Shown: positions 34,546-43,488 of the stretch, piece after piece
Layout: each line of letters opens with the position of its first letter
How positions within the stretch are numbered: position 1 is the stretch's first letter
DNA from: Vulgatibacter incomptus_A
Lineage (GTDB): Bacteria; Myxococcota; Myxococcia; Myxococcales; Vulgatibacteraceae
NCBI GenBank assembly: GCA_040391605.1
Contig: JBEBXK010000015.1
Coordinates: 17,663 to 81,662 of the forward strand
Direction: 5' to 3'
DNA length: 64,000 nt
The notes under the pieces: model-generated
Database searches by the model: none
The model's input: the letters and a program-made list of their open reading frames with translations, nothing else
What the model was told of the DNA's origin: nothing
Position numbers and translations under genes: made by a program

Positions 34546-36553
34546 ATGACACAGCCGACCGACCAGCCCCCCAGCCCCCCAGCCCCCCAGCCCCCCAGGC
34601 ACGCAGGAACGCACAGCCTCCCGTTTCGGCCGGACATCGAGGGCCTGCGCGCCGTCGCCATCGGTCTGGTAGTCGCCTTCCACGCCAACTGCGGTTCGTC
34701 TCCGGCGGGTTCGTCGGCGTCGACGTCTTCTTCGTCCTCTCCGGCTACCTGATCATCCGGCTGCTCCTGGCGGAGTACGCCGCCACCGGGCGCATCTCGC
34801 TCCTCACGTTCTACGCCCGCCGCGCGCGCCGGCTGCTCCCGGCGATGGCCGCCATGCTGCTCGTCACCCTGGCGGCGAGTGCGGCGCTGTACTCGCCGCT
34901 CGAGCACCTCCGGTTCTCGGAGACGGCCCTCGCGACCGCCGCCTACGCGAGCAACCTCCTCTTCGCCCACCGCGCCGCCGATTATTGGAGCACGACCTCC
35001 TCGCTCGATCCCCTGCTGCATACCTGGTCGCTGTCGGTCGAAGAGCAGTTCTACCTCGTCTGGCCACTCCTCTTCTTCGCGCTCCTGAAGGCGCCCCGAA
35101 AGCTCGCGCTCTGGGCGACGCTGGTGGGCTCGCTGCTGTCCTTGCTCCTCTCCCTGCACCTGACCATCCGGTTCCAGCCCTACGCGTTCTTCCTACCGAC
35201 GAGCCGGGCTTGGGAGTTCGGCGCCGGCGCCCTCCTGGCGCTGGTCGGCGGCCGGGTGGGGAGATCCGTCGCGATCAACCCGACCTTGCTCCTGGCGCTG
35301 GGGCTTGCGGCCATCTTCGGATCCTCCCTCGCCTTCGACGACGGGACGCCTTTCCCAGGCCTGGCGGCGCTGCTCCCCGTCGCCGGCACGATCCTCTGCC
35401 TGCAAGTGGGCGAGCACACCGGCGAGCCGACGCCCCTGCACCGTGGCTCCTGCACGCCCCAGTGATGCAGTCCCTCGGGCGGATCTCGTATTCCTGGCAC
35501 CTCTGGCATTGGCCGGTCCTCGTCTTCGGCGAGCACCTCTTCGGAGATCCGTCGTTCGCGTGGACCGCACCCGCCATCCTTGCTTCGCTGGGGCTGGCGA
35601 CTCTCTCCTTCCGCTGGGTGGAGAACCCGATCCGCCACAGCCTGTACCTGCGGCACCTCAACCGCCGCTCGCTTGCCGGCGCGGGGATCCTGACCGTCGT
35701 CAGCGTCTCGATCGCTGGCGCCTGGTGGACGGCCGCCCAAATCGCCGACGAGCAGAGCCGCGCGATCCTCGCCGCGAAGAGCGATCTCCCGATCATCTAC
35801 AAGAAGAAGGACTGCCACGCAGCGTACGAGGTCAGAGAGGCGATCGGCTGCACGTTCGGAGAGGAGGGCGCGGACTTCAAAGTCGTGCTGGTCGGAGACA
35901 GCCACGCCGGCTCGTGGTTTCCGCCGCTCCACGCGATCGCCCTGGAGCGCTCCTGGCAATTGACGTCCCTCACCAAGAGCGCCTGCCCGATGGTCGACGT
36001 CGAGGTCGCCCCGGGCGACATGGGGCGAAAGTACGACGAGTGCACCACCTGGAGGCGGAATGTCATCGAGAGGGTTCGTGCTCTCGAGCCGGACCTCGTC
36101 GTGGTGGGAACCGCGACGTACCTCTACACCCGCGATGGGCCGGGCAAGGTCGACACCGCGGAGTGGGTCGCCCGTTCCGAGCGCACTCTCCACGATCTCT
36201 CCCAGACGAGCAAAGGAGTCATCGTCCTTCGAGACGTGCCCCACCTGGGGTTCGATGGGCCCACCTGCCTCTCGGCAGAGCGGTGGAGGCCTGGGAAGCC
36301 GACGTCTTGTGTGGCCAGCATGGCGCCCGCCTTCGGCGGCGATCGGTATGAACTCGAAGCGGCGGCAACTCGGCACCTCCAGAACGTCCGGTTCGTCGAT
36401 CTGAGTGCAACGTTCTGCCGTGACGGCGACTGCCCCGCAGTCATCGATGGGACCATCGCATATCGAGATTCCAACCACCTCACGGCGCCGTTCGCCTTGG
36501 GTCTCAAGCCGATTCTCGAATCCGCGGTTTCGGGCGAGTTCGCATGGAGGTAA
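34546..36553 (+). pseudogene. OafA/YrhL-type acyltransferase with two frameshifts
   Basis: A membrane O-acyltransferase 3 domain fused to a C-terminal SGNH domain, about 665 codons, split over three frames. The first frame holds FRPDIEGLRAVAIGLVVAFHA, then shifts near 34690. The second holds GGFVGVDVFFVLSGYLI, TWSLSVEEQFYLVWPLL and several helices, then shifts near 35440. The third holds GRISYSWHLWHWPVLV, the SGNH block with VVLVGDSHAGSW and the DSNHLTAPFA catalytic end. Every key motif is intact, so either the gene was inactivated recently or single-base sequence errors are present. An octanucleotide repeat lies in the first 20 codons. Acyl modification of a surface sugar is the expected role. 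Confidence 0.85.
34565..34598. repeat. Octanucleotide tandem repeat in the acyltransferase 5' end
   Basis: Four perfect units of AGCCCCCC (34565-34596) followed by AG, encoding a Pro-rich stretch just after the start codon of the acyltransferase. An 8-base unit shifts the frame with each gain or loss, the architecture of slipped-strand phase-variable loci. Confidence 0.85.
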
Positions 36554-36925
36554 ATCTTGCTCGGCCGCTCCAACCTCGTCCAGCGAAAGCGGACACCTGA
36601 TCGGTCCCTAACGCCGCCCGCCGCATCGAGCGAGGACACCGCCGAACTCTTTGACGCGACGATCAACTCTGGGTATGGTTCCTCCGCCTCGACTTGGCAG
36701 ATACGAAATCGAAGAGGATGGGTCGGGGCCGGCTGGCGAACTCAGGACATCGGTGGCGCGCCTATCTGCCAGCACCCACCAGAGAAAGTCAGTTGGTTGG
36801 GTGATCCGAAATCAGCGTATTCGCATAGACCGAAGCGACAAAAACCTCTTGATCGAACCAGACACGAGTGTATCCTAAGCTTGCCCGCTGCCATAAAGGC
36901 AGCGAGACAACCCGCGGTACATTGA
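36554..36925. other. Low-GC gene-free interval
   Basis: No gene is supported. A frame beginning MVPPPRLGRYEIEEDGSG near 36677 recalls the N-terminus of Ser/Thr kinases but continues into nothing recognisable and ends within 70 codons. Confidence 0.5.
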
Positions 36926-37186
36926 ATGAACGATCGGACAGCAAGAGTACGCAGCATCGTGGCTGCTATGAATAGGGTAAAGGAATTCGATGCTTTGTGG
37001 GTTGAGCAGTTGCCTGGGGCGAGTGCCCTGGGCGACGCCGAAGCCAACGGCCTTGTCTTGCCTGAATTCGATTTGGGAAATGGCAGAAGGCGCTATCTGC
37101 TCACCAGCGCAGGATTCAATTTTCTTGAGCTTTCCGAAGCTGAACGCGAAGCCTATCCGCTCAACTTACCTCCGATTGGGAAGTAG
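36926..37186 (+). CDS. Small hypothetical protein
   Basis: An 86-residue soluble protein (MNDRTARVRSIVAAMNRV to LNLPPIGK), with no cysteines, no membrane helix and a balanced amino-acid composition that looks genuinely coding. Base composition is clearly lower in GC than the flanking chromosome. The ribosome site is weak. The end runs close to the truncated transposase on the other strand. No family is recognised. Confidence 0.45.
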   Translation: MNDRTARVRSIVAAMNRVKEFDALWVEQLPGASALGDAEANGLVLPEFDLGNGRRRYLLTSAGFNFLELSEAEREAYPLNLPPIGK

Positions 37187-37616
37187 CAAAGAAGGGCTTG
37201 GTTGGGCCGATTGACTGCCCCCCATCACTGGCCCACTCGTAGCGTGAGCTCGGAGAAAGGAGCTTGTTTCGAACCGCAGGGTCGATCTGCATGCCGCCAT
37301 GCTTCTCAAGAGCAGGAATCAAGAGGGGAAGCAGGGCAACCAGCCGCTTGCCGCAAATCCGGTCAGATGCCTCCCCAAGCGTCGTCAGCGCCAGGTTGAC
37401 AGGCTCGTCGTACTTCCGGGACCGAGGCGCCAGCGGCTTGGAGGGCTCGACGGCGCTGGTCGTGCCGAGGAGCCGCACGGCGTGCCTGCGATGGTAGCCA
37501 GTTATCGAGACGAACTCGTCCAGCAGTCTCCCCTTGTCGGCCCGGTCGGCCGAGCGGTATCGCTCCGAAACGGCACCGATGATCTCGCGCCGCGTCATCT
37601 TGCTGATCTTCCTCAC
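37161..37616 (-). pseudogene. Truncated transposase (integrase-core type), N-terminal part
   Basis: The reading frame begins with a GTG at 37616 (AAGGAGG eight bases upstream) and encodes VRKISKMTRREIIGAVSERYRSADR-like sequence, GYHRRHAVRLL, and EKHGGMQIDPAVRNKLL, the N-terminal helical region of a roughly 450-residue transposase. Homology stops near 37255 and the rest of the frame is readthrough. The leader and first codons are duplicated on the plus strand at 54469-54617. Confidence 0.8.
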
Positions 37617-37705
37617 GACCGCTGCCTCCTTGCCACACTTTCGATAGCATTTGGGATGAGGCAACGAGTCTTGTCCGGTAGCAAATTTTCCGACTCAATG
37701 CGCCG
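37598..37705. repeat. IS end shared with the 54.5 kb relic
   Basis: The leader sequence of the truncated transposase (reading from about 37705 towards 37598) contains GCATTGAGTCGG, AAATTTGCTACCGGACAAGA and a CCTCATCCCAAATGCTA block that recur, with few changes, at 54469-54560. This is likely one end of the insertion sequence; the exact terminal base cannot be set without the other end. Confidence 0.75.
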
Positions 37706-37821
37706 ATCGGCGGCAACTACCTTGACACTCACCGCTTCTGCAGGAAAGAGCGGCTGCGCGCTCAACTTTCAGGCCCTCAAGCGAACCACGGAAGCGCAAG
37801 AGGAGCCTAAAATCTACACGA

Positions 37822-39057
37822 TCAAGCCACATCCCGACGCGACCACCGCGGCGCCGCGGCCGCTACCTGCTCGATGTGATCGGCGAAGCGGGGGTAGATC
37901 ACCGCAGCATCGAAGGTGGAGCGGAAGAGGTTCGCGGCTCGGTTACCCATATGCGTGATCTGCGCCGGGTCATCAAGGAGTGCACGCACGGCCGCCACCA
38001 GCGATCCGGGATCGCCCGCGCGGTATGTAAAGCCGGTCCGCGTGGCGGTCAGGAGCTCACCGAACTCACCGTGCAGCGACGACAGGACCGGTGCGCCGGC
38101 AGCGAAGTATTGAAATGGCTTGTTCGGCAACGACTGCGGCGCCCCTGCGGCGTAGGCGGCGAGGCCCACGTCGAGCTTCTGTAGGAACGCTCCCACGCCA
38201 GACTTGTCAAGCCAGCCCGGCAGCGTGACGTTGGCAAGGCCATCGGCCGCCCTCGAAATCTTCGCAAAGAAGTCGCCGCTGCCGGCGATCTGAAACCGTG
38301 CCCGAGTCTCGCCAGCCTCGTGCAGTCGGCGCGCGGCCGCGATCACCGTCTCCAGATCATAGGTGTGCCCGAAAACTCCGAGGAATCCGAAGACGATCTC
38401 GCGATCGGCCAAAGGAGCGTTCGCTTTCGGGCCCTCGACGGCGTTGCCACCAAGGAAGAAGACGGCGTCCGACTCACGGGCGGAACGCCCCGCTCTCCTT
38501 AGGCCCCACTCGAGATAGGTCTTAGAGATACCTATGATACCAGTGGCGTGGGAGAGAGCGTAGTACGCGCGACGAAAATCGCCAATCAGCGCGGCCGTAC
38601 CGACGCCGCGCAGGCCACGAGGCAAGAGTTCCACGAAGTAGTCGGGCCACAAATCCCGAACGTCCACCAGCGACGGGATGCCGCGCTCGACCGAAAAACG
38701 CACAGCCGCCCAGGCAAGGTCGTGAATTGGCAGCCCGGCGACAATAACGTCGGGCGCCGGTAGCTCCTGTACTTCGCGAGCGAACTCGCGTGCCAGGATC
38801 TTGTAGCTCATGTAGCGACGCAGGGAAACGTTGCGGGTGTAGTGCGGGGCAGCGAGAAGTCGCACCGTGTAGCCTGGTGCGACTTCGTAGGCGCCAGCGT
38901 CGAGCGGCTGCTTGCGCCGGTGCTCGATGTTGCCGCCCCACCATACCACCTCGTGACCACGTCGGTGCAACTCCGTCGCGAGGTTGGCGGTGCGCATGGC
39001 AGCCGTCCCGGGGAGGAAGGGATACGGCTCGCTCGTCTGCGTCAGCCAGACCTTCAT
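37822..39057 (-). CDS. Glycosyltransferase family 4 (WbuB/WcaI-like)
   Basis: A 411-residue GT-B glycosyltransferase. The N-terminus MKVWLTQTSEPYPFLPG and the LATELHRRGHEVVWW motif are of the acceptor domain. The donor domain has FGFLGVFGHTYDLETVI, and the E-x7-E type end is replaced by SLPNKPFQYFAAGAPVLSS, as in the WbuB subgroup. It overlaps the stop of the initiating sugar transferase gene by four bases (ATGA). It should add the second sugar to the undecaprenyl-linked primer made by that protein on the cytoplasmic side. GC content is higher here than in the middle of the locus. Confidence 0.9.
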   Translation of the reverse strand: MKVWLTQTSEPYPFLPGTAAMRTANLATELHRRGHEVVWWGGNIEHRRKQPLDAGAYEVAPGYTVRLLAAPHYTRNVSLRRYMSYKILAREFAREVQELPAPDVIVAGLPIHDLAWAAVRFSVERGIPSLVDVRDLWPDYFVELLPRGLRGVGTAALIGDFRRAYYALSHATGIIGISKTYLEWGLRRAGRSARESDAVFFLGGNAVEGPKANAPLADREIVFGFLGVFGHTYDLETVIAAARRLHEAGETRARFQIAGSGDFFAKISRAADGLANVTLPGWLDKSGVGAFLQKLDVGLAAYAAGAPQSLPNKPFQYFAAGAPVLSSLHGEFGELLTATRTGFTYRAGDPGSLVAAVRALLDDPAQITHMGNRAANLFRSTFDAAVIYPRFADHIEQVAAAAPRWSRRDVA

Positions 39058-40319
39058 CGGGAGCCAAAGCCGGTGGCCATCGTCCGTAGCGTTCGGACGA
39101 CGATCAGCATGTCCAGCCAGAAGGAGAGGTGCTTCACATAATACAGATCATGTTCCAGCTTGACACGAGTCTCATCGGTGTTGGCAGCGTAGCCCTGATT
39201 CACCTGGGCCCAACCGGTGATCCCCGGCCGCACGAGGTGGCGCAGCGCGTATAGCGGCAGCTCCCGCTCGAACGACGCCACGAACCCCACCTGCTCCGGC
39301 CTGGGGCCGATTAGGCTCATCTCGCCGCGCAGCACGTTCCAGAGCTGTGGCAACTCGTCTAGCCGGTACTGACGGATGAAGCGGCCTACCCGGGTGACCC
39401 GATCGTCGCCCTCGACCGCGAATGCCGGCTCCGCGTCCTCCGTCGTGGGCTTCATGCTCCGGAACTTTACCATCGAGAAGGGCTTGCCGCCCTGCCCCAC
39501 CCGTGTCTGCCAGAAGAGAATCGGCCCCTTAGACTCGAGCCGAACCGCGATCGAGACCAAAAGTAAGACGGGCAGCCAGAGAGGAAAGGTCGCAGAGACG
39601 AGGGCAAGCTCCATCACCATCTTCACATCGTCGAAGATGGGTCGTTTCGAAAATCCCACGAGATCTGCCTGCGAGTGATGCCGGACCGAGATGCGGCCCG
39701 TCATCGCTTCGTACGCGACCGCCGCGTGATAGACGGGGATCCCGCGCAGACTGCAGCCGGCGATGAAGCGGAGCCACTCCTCCCCCTGCACAGCGTGGAG
39801 ATCCGCCACCACCACCGTCGTTGCCGTGGGAAACACGTCGGGCCGCTCCAGATTCTGCCAGTCCGGCCCCTCGATCTCTACGAGGTGGTCCGCCATCCCG
39901 CCGGGCACGACCGCAAACGATCGATTCGTCCTCGTCGAAAAGCGCATCATCGCAGTCTGCCAGAGCAGCGCGACTATGAACGCAGCGGTCAGGAAACTGC
40001 GGGAATAGTAGATGCGCAGCCCCGACACCACCGCGACGATTCCAAGGAAGGCGAGCGCCAGCATCGCCAAGATAATCAGCTCCGCCCTCGCACCGGGAAA
40101 CCGAACCAAGTGCGGTGTGGTCCAAAGAGCGAGAAGGTAAGCTGCTACGGCGAGTCCAAGGAGGTGCTGGGCTCCTTCATCAGTCCAGAACTGCCAGTGG
40201 CCCCAGGCGGCCACTGAACCCGCTACCAACATCAGCGAAACGCCGACGAGGTGCCAAATCCATCCGAGGACAGGGCCTGTCGCTGAGCCTCCGTAGATGG
40301 CGGCCGATGGGGCGGTCAT
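39054..40319 (-). CDS. Initiating undecaprenyl-phosphate sugar phosphotransferase (WcaJ/WbaP type)
   Basis: A 421-residue polyprenyl-phosphate hexose-1-phosphate transferase. Four N-terminal helices (residues 15-140) precede a CoA-binding-like central region with GIPVYHAAVAYEAMTGRI. The C-terminal catalytic domain has VKFRSMK, RLDELPQLWNVLRGEMSLIGPRP-type motif, and YALRHLVRPGITGWAQVN. It starts repeat-unit synthesis by putting the first sugar phosphate on the lipid carrier at the inner membrane. It is translationally coupled to the downstream GT4 gene. About 510 gene-free bases separate it from the rest of the locus. Confidence 0.95.
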   Translation of the reverse strand: MTAPSAAIYGGSATGPVLGWIWHLVGVSLMLVAGSVAAWGHWQFWTDEGAQHLLGLAVAAYLLALWTTPHLVRFPGARAELIILAMLALAFLGIVAVVSGLRIYYSRSFLTAAFIVALLWQTAMMRFSTRTNRSFAVVPGGMADHLVEIEGPDWQNLERPDVFPTATTVVVADLHAVQGEEWLRFIAGCSLRGIPVYHAAVAYEAMTGRISVRHHSQADLVGFSKRPIFDDVKMVMELALVSATFPLWLPVLLLVSIAVRLESKGPILFWQTRVGQGGKPFSMVKFRSMKPTTEDAEPAFAVEGDDRVTRVGRFIRQYRLDELPQLWNVLRGEMSLIGPRPEQVGFVASFERELPLYALRHLVRPGITGWAQVNQGYAANTDETRVKLEHDLYYVKHLSFWLDMLIVVRTLRTMATGFGSR

Positions 40320-40830
40320 GGCTTCATGGCTCAGCGGAACCTTCGATTGGAGAACTCGGCGGGCATCTAGCTTCCGACCTACGCGCCGCGAATACCCACT
40401 AGGACTAAGGCTTCAATCCTTAGTCCAAAACGCACCGCAGTCAAGCAGATTCTTCACTCCCGACTCATCCTCGTCGTGGCCCGATCCCGCTGCGAGCGCG
40501 GCCCCCCTCCACTTTCGAATCCACTCTCTATGATGTGACCCGTACTAGGTTCTCAGATCAATTGGAGAGTCTCTTCGCAGCAGGGCAATCGACGTATCGA
40601 GACTGCCGATCGATGTCGTTAGACCTCAGGAGCCATCTCACGATGCCACAGCAGGATAGCCGAGCAAGCGCTCACCGTTTGAAATCGCCCAACGAATCCC
40701 TCAACCCAATTCCTGTCCGGCATTCGGGGGACATCGGGGGGGGGCGTCCGAGGCGCTCGGACTCCGCCGAGGAACGGCTGAGTGGACCTTCAAGCAGCGG
40801 GGACTGTGGACCAGCGCCGTCAGCCGGACC
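40320..40830. other. Gene-free interval within the polysaccharide locus
   Basis: No gene is supported. It should hold the promoter of the two-gene unit starting at 40319. It contains a run of nine G residues around 40736. No transposase or terminator is recognisable. Confidence 0.5.
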
Positions 40831-41973
40831 TCATGCAGAACGATCACCATTCTCTACGGAAAGCATACGCTCGTATAGCCCCACGAGTCGCTCTGCCTCT
40901 GCCTCCCACGTATAGCGAGACGCCGCCCTCACCCCACCCTTGCGCATATCTTCAGATACCGCACGGTCGGAACTCAACATCCTCACCGCATCACCGATCG
41001 CCTTGTCATCATCCGGATCGACACAGACACCAGCCCCCGCCCCCTCAACCAAATCCCTCCATACAGGAAAATTCGAACAAATGATCGGGATCCCCGCCTG
41101 CATGTACTCAAAGAACTTCGTCAACTCCTTCTCTCGGTAATGTGGAGTATCAGGGAACAACGCCAACGCAGCCACCCACCGGCGCTCCCGATACGCATCC
41201 CGGATCACATCGAACGGAACAGGCGCAGGACTAGTCCGAAACACAAGCCTCTCCGCCGAACCACCCGCCCCAACAAGCGCATCCCGAAGCCCCGACTCAC
41301 ACCGGCCAACAAAGTGAACCACGGCATCCGGCACCAAAGAGGGGATCCTCGCATGTACTTCCGCGCCTCGATCTCTCGTAACGTTTCCAGTATAGAGAAG
41401 AGGAGCTCCCCCCAACCGCCCATCACGCTCCGCGGCGCCAAGCGGCGCTGGCGAGGCTGACTCCGACGCCCTCGGATAATTCAAGACAAACGTACCCAAC
41501 GGGAACCTACGACCGTAGTACTTCTCCGCAAGGGCAACCTCCATCCTCGAACTCAGAACCCTCTCTGCAATTCCACACGCATTCGCCAAGAACGAACGAG
41601 CGGCTCCAGGGATGTACTCCTTCTGCATGATTGAAGCAACATTATCCTCGTGAACATCATAAACAACGCGCCTCCCAGATACCGACAAGATCGCCCCGAC
41701 AGGCAACAGCTCCGGATCGTGAAAATGATAGATATCCGCATCCACTCCCTCCGCCACCCACAGCGCGGCAAGCGCGACTCGCGTCATCCTATCCAAACGA
41801 TCGATTGGCTTCGGAATCGGGAGGATCTTCACCCCCTCCCTCACCTCAGAGCGGTCATGACAAGCGATCAACGAAACATCGAATCCCCGAGCGACCAGAG
41901 AGACGCACTCCTTATTGAATATTCGATTATCCAACACGGAGTGGACGGTGGTGATATGTACAATTCTCCGCAA
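40831..41973 (-). CDS. Glycosyltransferase family 4
   Basis: A 380-residue GT-B enzyme. IVHITTVHSVLDNRIFNKEC opens the acceptor domain, YHFHDPELLPVG follows near residue 90, and the donor half has PLLYTGNVTRDRG and the ELTKFFEYMQAGIPIICSNFP nucleotide-sugar motif. The start is the TTG at 41973 with GGAGGAG four bases upstream; a much longer ATG frame from 42189 overlaps the next gene and is not credible. The A+T content is clearly above the window average, as in the rest of the block to 48.5 kb. Confidence 0.88.
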   Translation of the reverse strand: MRRIVHITTVHSVLDNRIFNKECVSLVARGFDVSLIACHDRSEVREGVKILPIPKPIDRLDRMTRVALAALWVAEGVDADIYHFHDPELLPVGAILSVSGRRVVYDVHEDNVASIMQKEYIPGAARSFLANACGIAERVLSSRMEVALAEKYYGRRFPLGTFVLNYPRASESASPAPLGAAERDGRLGGAPLLYTGNVTRDRGAEVHARIPSLVPDAVVHFVGRCESGLRDALVGAGGSAERLVFRTSPAPVPFDVIRDAYRERRWVAALALFPDTPHYREKELTKFFEYMQAGIPIICSNFPVWRDLVEGAGAGVCVDPDDDKAIGDAVRMLSSDRAVSEDMRKGGVRAASRYTWEAEAERLVGLYERMLSVENGDRSA

Positions 41974-42074
41974 GGGACTCCTCCAGTATACCGTTGATGA
42001 CCAAAGAGACGGCGGCCCCTGACACCACTCGTCAGAGGCTTCCTGATCTGACGCCGAAATCAATCGTTTCTCGG

Positions 42075-43454
42075 TCAGACCTTCGGCGCAAGGATCGAAC
42101 CTTTGAGTCCGTGGGTACCACAGCCCGGGATCCTGCATTCGGTCACCACTACCTTGCCCGATCGAGATTCTGGGATCCGATCCACCCATTCTATCTCGAT
42201 CGAACTATCTTCAACCGCTGGTTGGATCCGGCTCCGAAGCGCCCTGCCATTAGCCACCAGCTCTGCTCCATCAACTCCGTCCCGCGGCTCCAGAAGGATC
42301 GTGAAGGAACCTACCCGATGCTGGATGACACGAAAACGCCATACGACGCAATCTTTGTCAGCGACCCCGATCAGGTGGATGAAGACCTCCGGAACGACTA
42401 TGCCACCCGATGGAAGATGTAGCGCCTCGGTGGAGCGACCTTCTATCCTCTCGAGCAGAGGCCAATGGCGGCCGCACCCACATCTCCTTTGGCTGGCTAC
42501 GGCGCGATCTCCGATCTTATATCGCAACAATGGCATAGCCATGTTTCCGAGGACGGAGACCACGACATCACCAGCGACGCCAGGAGGAGCGGGTGATCCA
42601 GAGTCGTCAAGAATCTCCACGACATGAGTTGGGCTCACATGTAGTCCATTGTGCTCCTCACACTCGGAAGCGATCGCTCCTGCGTCTCGAGAGCCATAGT
42701 TATTAAATACCGGAGCCTGAAAGACCCGCTCCAGAAGCGCGCGGGCGGATGGATACAGCGTGCCCGCTGACGACCAAACACATCTCGGTCTGTGAGGTTC
42801 AAACCCAATTTCAACCGCAACCCGGGCAATTTCAAATAGGCTCTCGGCGTATCCGTGCACCAATACCGGCTCGATGCGATTCATTGCCTCCAGATACTCT
42901 ACGATCCGCTCTCGATCCATCCTAAATGAATTAAACACAGTTTCATTGCGCAGCCAGGCCCTCGCTCGCCCCAGCCTGCTGTCACGTATCGACAGAAGAT
43001 CTCGCTCCGATCCCCAAATTCGAATCTTGGGCTCCCCAAATCGATAGCCCATCCATCGCTCGCGAACCAAATTCATCGCGGTCCGCCACTCTGAGTGCCC
43101 CGCATCTTGAGCTACAGTTAGTGGTTCCCCCGTCGTCCCCCCGGTGCGGGTGTACCGCGTCGTCATAGACGGAACGTGCAGCTCATCCAAGCTCGTTCGC
43201 AGATCGCTCTTCTCTAGGATCGGGAGCGATGCAAGGATCTCTCGGAGCGTTTCCCCATCCGTCCGCTCCAGCTTCTTCATTCGAGGCAACCGCGACGTGG
43301 AGTCGATCAACCGTCTCAACTGATCCAATTGGAACCGTTCAATTTCATCAGGAGGAGAGTACTCGAGGTTCGACAGGACTCGAAGTTTCTCCAGCACGCC
43401 AGGAGAGCGAGCCTTCTGAACGGCCATCCACGCACTCCATCGCAAGTCAAACAT
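42075..43454 (-). CDS. CapK/PaaK-like adenylate-forming protein
   Basis: A 459-residue protein of the phenylacetate-CoA-ligase-like CapK family found in capsule loci. TRTGGTTGEPL near residue 105 is the AMP-binding loop, SSAGTLYPSARALLERVF and NNYGSRDAGAIASEC are further family motifs, and RIEGRSTEALHLPSGG lies in the C-terminal part. CGCGRH suggests a small metal-binding loop. Its role in polysaccharide assembly is unproven; activation of an acyl or amino acid that decorates the repeat unit is plausible. It starts 34 bases after the flippase stop. Confidence 0.9.
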   Translation of the reverse strand: MFDLRWSAWMAVQKARSPGVLEKLRVLSNLEYSPPDEIERFQLDQLRRLIDSTSRLPRMKKLERTDGETLREILASLPILEKSDLRTSLDELHVPSMTTRYTRTGGTTGEPLTVAQDAGHSEWRTAMNLVRERWMGYRFGEPKIRIWGSERDLLSIRDSRLGRARAWLRNETVFNSFRMDRERIVEYLEAMNRIEPVLVHGYAESLFEIARVAVEIGFEPHRPRCVWSSAGTLYPSARALLERVFQAPVFNNYGSRDAGAIASECEEHNGLHVSPTHVVEILDDSGSPAPPGVAGDVVVSVLGNMAMPLLRYKIGDRAVASQRRCGCGRHWPLLERIEGRSTEALHLPSGGIVVPEVFIHLIGVADKDCVVWRFRVIQHRVGSFTILLEPRDGVDGAELVANGRALRSRIQPAVEDSSIEIEWVDRIPESRSGKVVVTECRIPGCGTHGLKGSILAPKV

Positions 43455-43488
43455 TGTTCTTCACCCGACATGATTTGGAATACAGCAA

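Noticed and set aside
34215..35159. A minus-strand frame antisense to the acyltransferase
   Set aside because: Its Gly/Trp-rich repeat simply mirrors the AGCCCCCC tandem repeat; no independent coding evidence.
36671..36878. Possible Ser/Thr kinase N-terminus (PPRLGRYEIEEDGSG)
   Set aside because: Only about 15 residues resemble the glycine-loop entry; no kinase subdomains follow.
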